NCBI RefSeq assembly: GCF_000745975.1
Contig: NZ_JQKJ01000026.1
Coordinates: forward strand, 1 to 50,537
Source of the DNA: Desulfobacter vibrioformis DSM 8776
GTDB taxonomy: Bacteria; Desulfobacterota; Desulfobacteria; Desulfobacterales; Desulfobacteraceae
Length of the DNA: 50,537 bases
Direction of reading: 5' to 3'
The notes under the pieces were generated by a model, which saw nothing but the letters and a program-made list of their open reading frames with translations, made no database searches and was not told where the DNA came from. The position numbers were made by a program, and so were the translations under genes. Below, in pieces: positions 26,901-33,209 of the stretch (within the stretch, counting starts at the first letter, position 1; each line of letters begins with the position of its first letter).

Positions 26901-27046
26901 TGTGTTGGAAGCGATGCCGTGATATCGGTTTCTATATGAAGCCTTTGGAAACTGACAAAAAGCATCAATGCCGCACTAAGGATCGTGATGATTAACAGAC
27001 CGATGTTCAGTTGTTTGTCGCGTTGTGTTGCATTTACCACAGGCAC
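23936..27046 (-). CDS. MMPL/RND-type lipid exporter fused to a C-terminal methyltransferase
   Basis: The 1036-residue product first shows two MMPL halves, each with one leading helix, a large periplasmic domain and five helices. They carry the SIVFGIGIDFSLFFVRAY and FGGAIISITIDHGITYLLFL segments, whose Asp residues are the usual proton-relay sites. After about residue 835 a SAM-dependent methyltransferase follows, with ILDIGTGLGVP (about 869-879) and GLEPD as the SAM acid loop. MMPL proteins export lipids; in aryl-polyene and similar loci an MMPL and a methyltransferase are normally separate. Here they are one chain with no internal start that looks better than the fusion. The methyltransferase would sit on the cytoplasmic face and could modify cargo at the export gate. 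It overlaps its neighbours by 4 and 13 bases. Confidence 0.9.
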   Translation of the reverse strand: MPVVNATQRDKQLNIGLLIITILSAALMLFVSFQRLHIETDITASLPTHNPVIRDALYFFDHHPIQDRVVISAGLGTRDPERLVKLAAMVEETLWASGLFSSVGMDHYQEIMPELMTQVVKTLPFQFTRTQLETDIAPLLAPGAIRETLGQTHARLLGLEEVGTSEFISLDPLGLKNIVLSRLKSLAPVDEFNIYKGKLLSGDSRHCLIMATPKSSGTDSKFSTRAMDLIHAIQTRAQTGFSRPGEHAVLTSVGAFRAAYDNERIIKHDVQNAIFIATAAIVLLLFLAFPRPWIGLLALVPAMFGTIAGLFTYSLLYDSISLIVLGFGGAIISITIDHGITYLLFLDQPRKTSGRHASAQVRAVGLIATLTTVCAFLSLGMSDFKILEELGKFTALGMGFSFVFIHSLFPRIVPMLGPARPRALPLKRLVNALIIPGNAGAWFALVLTLILVWFAWPVFHVDLSAMSTVSRETRDADTKFYETWGKGFTGKSHLMLTAGSVPELQDLSDQLADKVSAVQTQGIPASGTTLSMIFPGKAKKQENYQAWVQFWTPERVSAFKQTLVREAGQLGFTRDAFDSFLSLLVPAGLPDGPVAIPQALYPMMGISQPGTDGGHWVWTTSLMRNPAVDEKSFYDAFSSVATVFEPQLFSTTLGAILCSTFVKMFFIIAGAVLILLFVFFLDIKLTIITMLPVFFAFIGTLGTMKLIGHDLDIPSLMLSIIVFGIGIDFSLFFVRAYQRYRDESHPSVELIRLAVFVAGISTMIGFGVMCLAEHSLLQSAGLSSLLGIGFCLGGAFLILPPLLRRYFMSQTAEPPAGRNPEMAIPVPSRILARYRTAEAYPRMFVRFKLKLDPMFRELPGLLAGRENISRILDIGTGLGVPACFLLELFPHARISGLEPDPESQRISAMAISGQGRVDQGHAPDIPNVSEPVHMALMLDMAHFLTPDEFRQTLTKIRAVMASGGTLILRAIIPPAAKPTRVWAIEALKLKLKGVVPHYLSVQAITDFINEADFRMEYTKVSGNNPETVWFVAKVSP

Positions 27047-27747
27047 ACCCCAAGGAACCCGAGAACCGCTAAATGACCGATAATAATCATCGGGCGGTGG
27101 GCATGAAAAAATTCGTTCATCATCTGGATGAATCCAAGGCCGCCAAAACAGCGCCGGAACCTGTCCAGGCCCCGGCAGGCATCATTGTCTGTTTCCGCAT
27201 TGCTCTGGAAGGCAAAAAAAGGCGTTGTTCCCAGGTAGTCGTCACTAAGATTTCTGAGCATCACATCATAGGGTATCCCGCGCCAGGACTGGCTTGCGAT
27301 CTTTTTGCCAAAGGTGCGGCTGACCGCATAGGCATGGGTCAAGGCATGATACCTGATTTTTTTTACCCCTGGATTGCCGGTTTTTGAACTGCCCTTGATC
27401 AGACAACCGAAAAAGAGCAGGGTCCAGGTGCTGCAGGCTGACAGATGTTGAACAGCACCTCTTAATCTCTTTGGGTCATACCGATGAAACACCACGTCAT
27501 CCTCAAACACCACCCAGGCCCGAGCCCCGGCATCAATGGCTTTTTCCATGCACAGCAGATGGGATGCAAAGATTCCCCGGCAGGGGTCGTTGCGGTCTTT
27601 ATCCACCAGGATAAATTCAATCCGTTTTCCAATGCCCATGCGTGAAAATTCAACCCCGGCCCGTTCCCGGCGGTCAGTACGGTCCCGGAGGGAGATGCAG
27701 TACAGCTTGTCAAAAAAGGCCCAGGGGGTTTCAGGTTCAGGTGTCAT
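27034..27747 (-). CDS. GT25-family glycosyltransferase with C-terminal membrane anchor
   Basis: The 237-residue product resembles LPS glycosyltransferases of family 25: N-terminal FDKLYCISLRDRTDRRERA, the acidic metal-binding FEDDV (residues 81-85), and the ALTHAYAVSR region. A hydrophobic tail (PMIIIGHLAVLGFLGVCLW) probably anchors it to the inner membrane, unusual for the family. It likely adds a sugar from a nucleotide donor to the product of the lipid locus. It overlaps the MMPL gene by 13 bases and the PlsY-like gene by four. Confidence 0.85.
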   Translation of the reverse strand: MTPEPETPWAFFDKLYCISLRDRTDRRERAGVEFSRMGIGKRIEFILVDKDRNDPCRGIFASHLLCMEKAIDAGARAWVVFEDDVVFHRYDPKRLRGAVQHLSACSTWTLLFFGCLIKGSSKTGNPGVKKIRYHALTHAYAVSRTFGKKIASQSWRGIPYDVMLRNLSDDYLGTTPFFAFQSNAETDNDACRGLDRFRRCFGGLGFIQMMNEFFHAHRPMIIIGHLAVLGFLGVCLW

Positions 27748-28352
27748 GGCCTGTCATTCGCTATTTTTTTTGAAACGTCCATACAATGATTCCCGGATAC
27801 AAAGGCAAGCCAGTTGCTTCGGTGGTTCAGCACGATAAATCCCATGCATACAATCACCCCAGCGATTCCCGGAAAATCGGTTCCGGATATCCGGGCAAGG
27901 CCCATGCCGATAATGGCCACAAGCACCATGGAGCCTGCAAAGGGTTGCCGGAAAAACAGATATCCGGCACACCAGCCGGCAAGGGAAAGCACTGTAAATA
28001 AAGGGGTTAGAAACAGGGAGAAACCAATGAAATGGGCAACGCCTTTTCCCCCTTTAAATCCGTGGAAACAGGGGAAGCGGTTCCCAAGGAGCAGAAAAAA
28101 TCCCACCCAGAGGGTTGCGGGCACAGACAGAAACCGGGCGGCAGCCGCTGAAATCAGAAACGCCTTTCCCACATCGGCCATGAGAACAAATCCGGCCCAT
28201 TTCATCCCCAGGATTCTGTAAATATTGGTTGTGCCGGCATTTTTGCTGAACAGGGTCCGGGGATCTTTTTTCGTTTTCAGTTGCAGCACAAGGATGGAAA
28301 CGTTCAAAGCGCCTGCAGCATAGGCAATCAGGCAGAAAAGCGCAAACATCAT
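27744..28352 (-). CDS. PlsY-like membrane acyltransferase
   Basis: The start ATG at 28352 overlaps the stop of the upstream gene (TAATG) and follows GGGAGGG. The 202-residue product has at least five membrane helices and the PlsY motifs: SKNAGTTNIYRILG (residues 36-49; glycerol-phosphate site), FHGFKGGKGVA (about 93-103) and LNHRSNWLAF near the C-terminus. PlsY transfers acyl groups from acyl-phosphate to glycerol-3-phosphate. An acyl-phosphate donor could be made by the DhaL/DegV fatty-acid kinase of this same locus, which makes a direct functional link. It is divergent enough to be a specialised paralogue, not the housekeeping enzyme. Confidence 0.88.
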   Translation of the reverse strand: MMFALFCLIAYAAGALNVSILVLQLKTKKDPRTLFSKNAGTTNIYRILGMKWAGFVLMADVGKAFLISAAAARFLSVPATLWVGFFLLLGNRFPCFHGFKGGKGVAHFIGFSLFLTPLFTVLSLAGWCAGYLFFRQPFAGSMVLVAIIGMGLARISGTDFPGIAGVIVCMGFIVLNHRSNWLAFVSGNHCMDVSKKIANDRP

Positions 28353-29218
28353 TAGGCACCCTCCCTGATCCATGCAGGCGGGGTGATGGTCCCGCCGCTG
28401 ACATCCCGCATCATCACCCCGGACACGGCTTCACACAGATCGCCCTGGTCATCGAAAATCCATATGTCAAACCCCAGGGTTCCGTGGATCTGGTATTGGG
28501 GGATCACCCGGGCAGTATACGCCTCATGTTCAACCGTGGGCTTGTAAATGACCCGTTTGTCAAATCCCACCGGAAAAGCCACAATGCCGAAAAACCGCTG
28601 GCTCCAGACACATCCGGCATGGAAGGCACCGTCCAGGGAAAATCCCGATCCCAGCACCGTTTTCAAGGGATCGTCTGTATCCTCCGGCATCGCTTTAAGT
28701 GTTGCTGACGCGCCGGACCGGGAAAGCTGCAATTCACCTGTAATGGAGTGAAAGGCAGGCCTGAATGGAACCAGTTCCCGGTATATGGCGGCAGCGGCCA
28801 CATGAAACACCGGCTCACTGAATTCATGCATCCGGGCAGATGACAAGTTTGGGGCAGGTTCTGTTTTAGTGCTGAAGGTTGCTGTGCAATGCACCCTGAG
28901 CCGTGTCATGGCCCCGTTTTTTATGGGAACCCGGGTGGCCAGGGAGAGCGTGATCCGGTTATCGTCAATGCGGCGGATATTGCACAGCGCCCCAATGGTT
29001 TTCTGCCCCGGTTCAAGCACAAGAAATTTGTTGAACCGTACATCCGCCATATGCCAGGGGGCTGCGGCAGACGGAAGAAAGTTGTGTGCCTGAATTGATC
29101 CGGCCAGGACCTTCAACGCCTCCACAGCCGGAAAAACCGCCTGGCCTGCAAAACAATGGTCCATGAAGTGGGGATATACGGCAATGGTTAACGGAACCTG
29201 GGTAACCGATCTGTCCAT
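28352..29218 (-). CDS. Stand-alone polyketide-synthase-type dehydratase (double hotdog)
   Basis: The 288-residue product carries the PKS dehydratase signature HxxxGxxxxP exactly (His21, Gly25, Pro30 in DHCFAGQAVFP) and the partner motif DxxxH (Asp196, His200 in LDGAFH), in a two-hotdog layout. This catalytic pair dehydrates 3-hydroxyacyl-ACP to enoyl-ACP. In modular synthases it is a domain; here it is a free protein between a radical SAM gene and the PlsY-like gene, separated by one base and overlapping by three. It would act on ACP-bound intermediates of the ketosynthase. Confidence 0.85.
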   Translation of the reverse strand: MDRSVTQVPLTIAVYPHFMDHCFAGQAVFPAVEALKVLAGSIQAHNFLPSAAAPWHMADVRFNKFLVLEPGQKTIGALCNIRRIDDNRITLSLATRVPIKNGAMTRLRVHCTATFSTKTEPAPNLSSARMHEFSEPVFHVAAAAIYRELVPFRPAFHSITGELQLSRSGASATLKAMPEDTDDPLKTVLGSGFSLDGAFHAGCVWSQRFFGIVAFPVGFDKRVIYKPTVEHEAYTARVIPQYQIHGTLGFDIWIFDDQGDLCEAVSGVMMRDVSGGTITPPAWIREGA

Positions 29219-29219
29219 A

Positions 29220-30266
29220 TCAGGTTCTGCTTGGCGGGTCTACGAATTTGGGGCTTAGGTTTTCCCCTTTTTCATACCCCATCACCCATACGGCCAGATA
29301 GGTATCCACATAATCCAGCCAGGCCTTGAAGGTTTCAGGATTGGTGGCGTGTCTGAAAAGCCGTGCCGTGACAACGGCACTGCCGGCCGCGTAGTGGCGG
29401 CAGTCCGCACAGTCCGTATCCGGAACACAGCATGCCGCGTTTCTGTCCCAGGTCAGATCTGCCCGGTATTGCCTGAAGGTTCTGCCCAGGCCCACATCTT
29501 CATGGGGATTCATTCTCGGATAAGAGCATTGAAACAGATCATGCAGACCCTTCTCATAGGTATGGGCCAGGATGTTATAGTGGGAAAAGAGCAGATGTTC
29601 AGGATAGGTCCCAAGCATTTCCAGCATGACATCCCGGGTCTTGGCCAGTGTCTGCCGGGTGTGCCGAAGGTCTCCCTTATAGCCAACCGGCGCGGAAAAC
29701 ATATTAAAGGTGAAGCGGCAGCCGTTTTCCGCAAGTATGGGTGCCACATCCCGTATCTCGTCAATATTGCTGCGGGTAAAGGTATAGACAAACACAGCCC
29801 TGGGATCGTCTTTGTAATTTTCGATCTGTTTTTCAAGCAGGCGGTCTGCCCTGCGGACAGCCTGGCTTGTCCGGTCATTGCCCCACACGGAGATGTGAAT
29901 CCTGTATCCCACGCTTTCGGGTATGAATTTTAACCCGTTGGATGCGATGGCGCCCAGGGGGATTTCCCGGTAACAGGCTTGTAAAAGCCCGGGAACCAGG
30001 GCCGGTTCAGCCCCTGCCAGGACAACAAAGGTGATGCCCCGCTCCTTTTCTTCGGCCATCAGCTTTTGCCATGCGCCAGGGTCGTTATTTTCAGTGACAA
30101 ACTGTTTGTCGCCTTCATAGAAATAACAGCCTTCACACCGGATATTGCAGCGGTTGGTCATGTCATAGGTGGATTCCCTCAGGAAAAAATACTTTTTTAC
30201 CCGCTGCCATCGGCTGCGAATCACCGGATCGGACAGAATATCTGAAAATTTCCACTGTTTTTGCAT
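29220..30266 (-). CDS. Radical SAM protein (lipid-locus paralogue 1)
   Basis: The 348-residue product has Cys40-x3-Cys44-x2-Cys47 in YDMTNRCNIRCEGCYF and a C-terminal cysteine cluster (CCVPDTDCADC, about residues 280-290) that may hold an auxiliary Fe-S centre. It is clearly paralogous to the protein at 37011-38009, sharing the (Y)D(M/V)TNRCN(I/L)RC motif, the EKERG(I/V) segment, the G(A/G)EP loop and the C-terminal CC-x6-C-x2-C. The family is not one I can name; it somewhat resembles HpnH/SPASM-like enzymes. It is tightly linked to the ACP gene (11-base gap) and the dehydratase (1-base gap). Confidence 0.88.
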   Translation of the reverse strand: MQKQWKFSDILSDPVIRSRWQRVKKYFFLRESTYDMTNRCNIRCEGCYFYEGDKQFVTENNDPGAWQKLMAEEKERGITFVVLAGAEPALVPGLLQACYREIPLGAIASNGLKFIPESVGYRIHISVWGNDRTSQAVRRADRLLEKQIENYKDDPRAVFVYTFTRSNIDEIRDVAPILAENGCRFTFNMFSAPVGYKGDLRHTRQTLAKTRDVMLEMLGTYPEHLLFSHYNILAHTYEKGLHDLFQCSYPRMNPHEDVGLGRTFRQYRADLTWDRNAACCVPDTDCADCRHYAAGSAVVTARLFRHATNPETFKAWLDYVDTYLAVWVMGYEKGENLSPKFVDPPSRT

Positions 30267-30277
30267 GGAGCGCGCTT

Positions 30278-30538
30278 TTATAATTTATTGTTGATGTATT
30301 CAGCAATGAGCCGGATGTTGGTCAGTTTGGGGTAGTCATCCTCGTCAATACGGATGCCGTATTCATCCTGGATCACCAGGGCCACGGTGGCAAGGTCCAT
30401 GCTGTCAATACCGACTTCATCCACAAGGTCCATTTCCGGATCAAAGGTTTCAGGCGTCACATCTTCAATCATGAGTTCATCAATAATAATCCGGGCCACA
30501 TGGATAATGACCTCGTCAATGGTTTTTACTTTGTTCAT
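30278..30538 (-). CDS. Acyl carrier protein
   Basis: The 86-residue acidic, helical product has the phosphopantetheine site in GIDSMDLAT (Ser46) and the ACP pattern around it (DPEMDLVDEVGIDS, YGIRIDEDDYPKL). It carries acyl chains as thioesters and is one of three ACPs in the locus. It lies 11 bases upstream of a radical SAM gene in transcription order, suggesting that enzyme may act on the ACP-bound chain. It is separated from the rest of the upstream operon by the inserted ATPase/DUF4276 pair. Confidence 0.92.
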   Translation of the reverse strand: MNKVKTIDEVIIHVARIIIDELMIEDVTPETFDPEMDLVDEVGIDSMDLATVALVIQDEYGIRIDEDDYPKLTNIRLIAEYINNKL

Positions 30539-30637
30539 TTTTTGATTTTTCTCCCTTTTATAATTTTAAAGCGTCTTAACATATTCCTGCCAGGATATCC
30601 ATTTCAGGATTCCGGGGTCAAGGGTAACAGAAATCAT

Positions 30638-31324
30638 TCATTGGCAACCGCTCTGGAGCGCTTCAAAAACTGTCAGCCACGCATCAAAAAGAGGACATGC
30701 GTTTCGAATCTTGTCTATGCCGATCTCTTTGGCAATGGTTATGCCCATGGTTGTTTTAAGGAACTTCCCATTGGCTGACCAGGCGTCAAGTCGCTTGGAA
30801 GGAGCCGTCATGGGATTATTATTAATTTTTTCAGGTGATCCGCACGCTGAAACAACCGTTGCCACTTTAGATTCATCTATCCCCAGTTGTCCGGCAAGAA
30901 TCCCGGCATCGCTGAAAAGCAGTGCCTCAAACTCATGCACTGCGACAAAAGGTATAAATCTGCGTTCTGCCTGACGGCCGGGAAAAAGCGAGACAACCTG
31001 CGTTCTGGTTGCCCCATTGATCGTTCCGGCAATTTGAGCAGGAGACGCGTTCGGCGGCACCAGATCAAGTCCAGGCCATTCTTTGATCCCATAGTAATCA
31101 ATAAAGGTTGTCACATAGGTATCAGCGCGTTGTTTCAGATGATTTTCCAAATCCCGCCGCACACGGGAGAAACGGACATCCCCACCCTTTTGCCCGGGTT
31201 TTGATATCTGTGTGGCACGCATCCCTATATTCTTATGCCCTATATAAGGTGCTAAAATCCGCTCAATAAAAATTTGCTCTGTTTTGCCCTCCACAATGGC
31301 AATGACCTCAATGTAATTATTCAT
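30638..31324 (-). CDS. DUF4276-family protein, TOPRIM-like, partner of an AAA ATPase
   Basis: Starting at the ATG 31324 (MNNYIEVIAIVEGKTEQIFIERIL), the 228-residue product shows the VEGKTE motif with Glu12, as in the first acidic element of TOPRIM nucleases, and a later TTFIDYYGIKEWPG segment that could carry the second. It belongs to the DUF4276 group that is regularly encoded with RecF/OLD-like ATPases. It overlaps the ATPase gene by eight bases. The likely role is a nuclease or effector subunit of a defence pair; that is inference. Confidence 0.8.
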   Translation of the reverse strand: MNNYIEVIAIVEGKTEQIFIERILAPYIGHKNIGMRATQISKPGQKGGDVRFSRVRRDLENHLKQRADTYVTTFIDYYGIKEWPGLDLVPPNASPAQIAGTINGATRTQVVSLFPGRQAERRFIPFVAVHEFEALLFSDAGILAGQLGIDESKVATVVSACGSPEKINNNPMTAPSKRLDAWSANGKFLKTTMGITIAKEIGIDKIRNACPLFDAWLTVFEALQSGCQ

Positions 31325-32450
31325 AAACCGGCCCCCCGGCAATGACGTTTTTTGACCAGAGTTCGCCAACTGAGTAATCGTCCAGCCATGCTGAAAAGTC
31401 TTTTTCCTTAAGCCGTTCAAAAGTTGAGGCACCATCTCGACGGTTCATCACGATGATATCTTCAATGCCAAATTGATCAATAAGCGCAGGAGACTGGGTT
31501 GCTACAATAACTTGAGTTTGTTTTGAGGCTGCCTGTATCAGTTCAGCAAGCACCACGATTGCGGCCGGATGCAGGCCCAATTCGGGTTCATCAATGATAA
31601 TGGTTGAAGGAGGACTGGGTTGCAACAGTGCCGTGGCAAGGCAGATAAAGCGGATAGAACCATCCGAAAAATGATAGGGCTGCATCGGAAAGTCCGACCC
31701 TTTCTGGGACCAGCTCAGTCGAACTTTTTCCGCTTCACCGCGTTTGCGCACATCTAGCCGGAAGTCATCAAAGAAAGGGATGACCAAACGGACCGCATCA
31801 ATAATTTTTTTATAATAGCTGGAAAAGTATTCCTCATTTTTAAGGTGTAACAGGAACGGTGCAATATTTGCCGCATCTCCCCTTAATTTATGATAATCTT
31901 CCACGATCTCTGAACGGCGCATGGGGGAGCGCTCTCCGGTGTCATGAAAATGATAAACCATCCAATTGGAGATAGATTCATAAACGAAATGCCCTACACC
32001 GTTCCGTTCACCATTCATTGATTTTTCATTGCGTTCTTCATACAAACGGCTTTCCTTAGATGGCCCTCCATAAAGGCGCCAGTTTGTATTTATATATTTG
32101 CGTTCTTCACTGATCAAAAATTCCTCATCTGCCGTTGGGGTAAGCTCAAACCTGTATGAATTAGAGCCGGCGGAAAAACTGCTGAGCGACGCAAACTCAA
32201 ACTCCATATTGATTGTTGACGTGCGTTTAGGACCATTAAAAAGAAAATTATCAGCTCCCCCGCGTTCAAGAATAAAGCGGCTCAAGTTTTTTTGTGTCAT
32301 TGCCATCAACATGCGGAAAATCTGGACAAAATTACTCTTTCCAGCCCCATTTGCACCAATGATTACATTAAGGTCGCCCAGTTTGAACTCATTGAGTTCT
32401 TTAATGGATTTGAAGCCTTTTACTGTTAATTTATCTAAAGCGCCTCTCAT
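31317..32450 (-). CDS. AAA_21/RecF-like ATPase of a predicted two-gene defence pair
   Basis: The start at 32450 (MRGALDKLTVKGFKSIKEL) begins the classic RecF/SMC-like N-terminus; Walker A GANGAGKSN is at residues 32-40, Walker B IIIDEPELGLHPAA at about 285-300, and VIVATQSPALIDQF follows as the sensor region. The 377-residue protein is of the OLD/AAA_21 type without a fused TOPRIM; the downstream DUF4276 protein probably supplies it. The DNA here is visibly more AT-rich than the genes on either side, and a TATAAAACTATA stretch upstream may be a private promoter. It looks like cargo inserted into the lipid operon. Confidence 0.88.
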   Translation of the reverse strand: MRGALDKLTVKGFKSIKELNEFKLGDLNVIIGANGAGKSNFVQIFRMLMAMTQKNLSRFILERGGADNFLFNGPKRTSTINMEFEFASLSSFSAGSNSYRFELTPTADEEFLISEERKYINTNWRLYGGPSKESRLYEERNEKSMNGERNGVGHFVYESISNWMVYHFHDTGERSPMRRSEIVEDYHKLRGDAANIAPFLLHLKNEEYFSSYYKKIIDAVRLVIPFFDDFRLDVRKRGEAEKVRLSWSQKGSDFPMQPYHFSDGSIRFICLATALLQPSPPSTIIIDEPELGLHPAAIVVLAELIQAASKQTQVIVATQSPALIDQFGIEDIIVMNRRDGASTFERLKEKDFSAWLDDYSVGELWSKNVIAGGPVYE

Positions 32451-32485
32451 AACAAAAACCCCTATAGTTTTATAAGGCAGGAAAG

Positions 32486-32905
32486 TTACATGCAATTGCC
32501 CTGTCCCGAGGGGCTGACGGTTTGGTCAACACAGATGTCAATAAATCCGGTACAGACAATCGCCTGGTCCGCCGTGAGCTTATATTCAAAGCGATCCGGG
32601 GTTTTCCCCGCCGGTTTTATCAGGACTGAAACAAGGGTGTCCGGTCTGATTAACTGTTTAAATCTGACCCGCTTGAATCCGTTAAGTTTCAGGCCGGGGC
32701 CCATTGTCCGCTGCATCAGGTCAAAAATCATGCTCATCTGGGCAATGCCCGGAACAATGGGGTTGCCCGGGAAATGTCCGTCAAACCAAGGCGAGCCGGG
32801 TCCAACGATAATCCGGGCTGTGACCACCGAGTCGTCGGGCATGCTGATCTCATGGATCTCATACCCGGATACGCCCGGGTCCGCCATATCCGCGGATGGG
32901 GTCAT
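32486..32905 (-). CDS. FabZ/ApeI-like hotdog dehydratase-type protein, acid residue replaced
   Basis: The 139-residue product is a single hotdog fold with the FabA/FabZ-like motif GHFPGNPIVPGIAQM (His44). In FabZ the catalytic Glu, and in ApeP-like enzymes an Asp, sits 14 residues after this His; here that position is Ser58 (QMSMI). The protein may thus be a weak or non-dehydrating partner that binds 3-hydroxyacyl-ACP, or use another acid. It overlaps the upstream ACP gene by four bases. Confidence 0.82.
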   Translation of the reverse strand: MTPSADMADPGVSGYEIHEISMPDDSVVTARIIVGPGSPWFDGHFPGNPIVPGIAQMSMIFDLMQRTMGPGLKLNGFKRVRFKQLIRPDTLVSVLIKPAGKTPDRFEYKLTADQAIVCTGFIDICVDQTVSPSGQGNCM

Positions 32906-33165
32906 GATCCCCGGTTTCCGTGGTCGTTAACATACCGGGCCAGGCTATCAAGGGTCGCGAATACGGTTTCTCCCAGCTCCTTGTTGTCAATGACAACCCC
33001 GTAATCGTTCTCCAGCATCATGACCATCTCCAGAACATCAATGGAATCAAGCCCCAAAGGACCGCCTATGAGCTGGTCCTGTTCATTGATATCCCCGGGG
33101 GTTACATCCATCAGTCCCAGTGTGTCCACAATTTTTTGCTTCAGTTCGGAAATCAGCTTTTCCAT
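32902..33165 (-). CDS. Acyl carrier protein
   Basis: The 87-residue product has the motif LGLDSIDVLEM with phosphopantetheine Ser41 and the helix pattern of the aryl-polyene/type II ACPs. It is overlapped by the hotdog gene (ATGA) and lies 45 bases downstream of the fatty-acid-kinase/radical SAM fusion. Its motif closely resembles that of the third ACP at 44010 (LGLDSLDAVEI), while the ACP at 30278 is more distant, so the three may serve different stages. Confidence 0.93.
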   Translation of the reverse strand: MEKLISELKQKIVDTLGLMDVTPGDINEQDQLIGGPLGLDSIDVLEMVMMLENDYGVVIDNKELGETVFATLDSLARYVNDHGNRGS

Positions 33166-33209
33166 AATATATCCAATAACCGTTATGGGTTTTATTTTTA
33201 TTCTGTATA

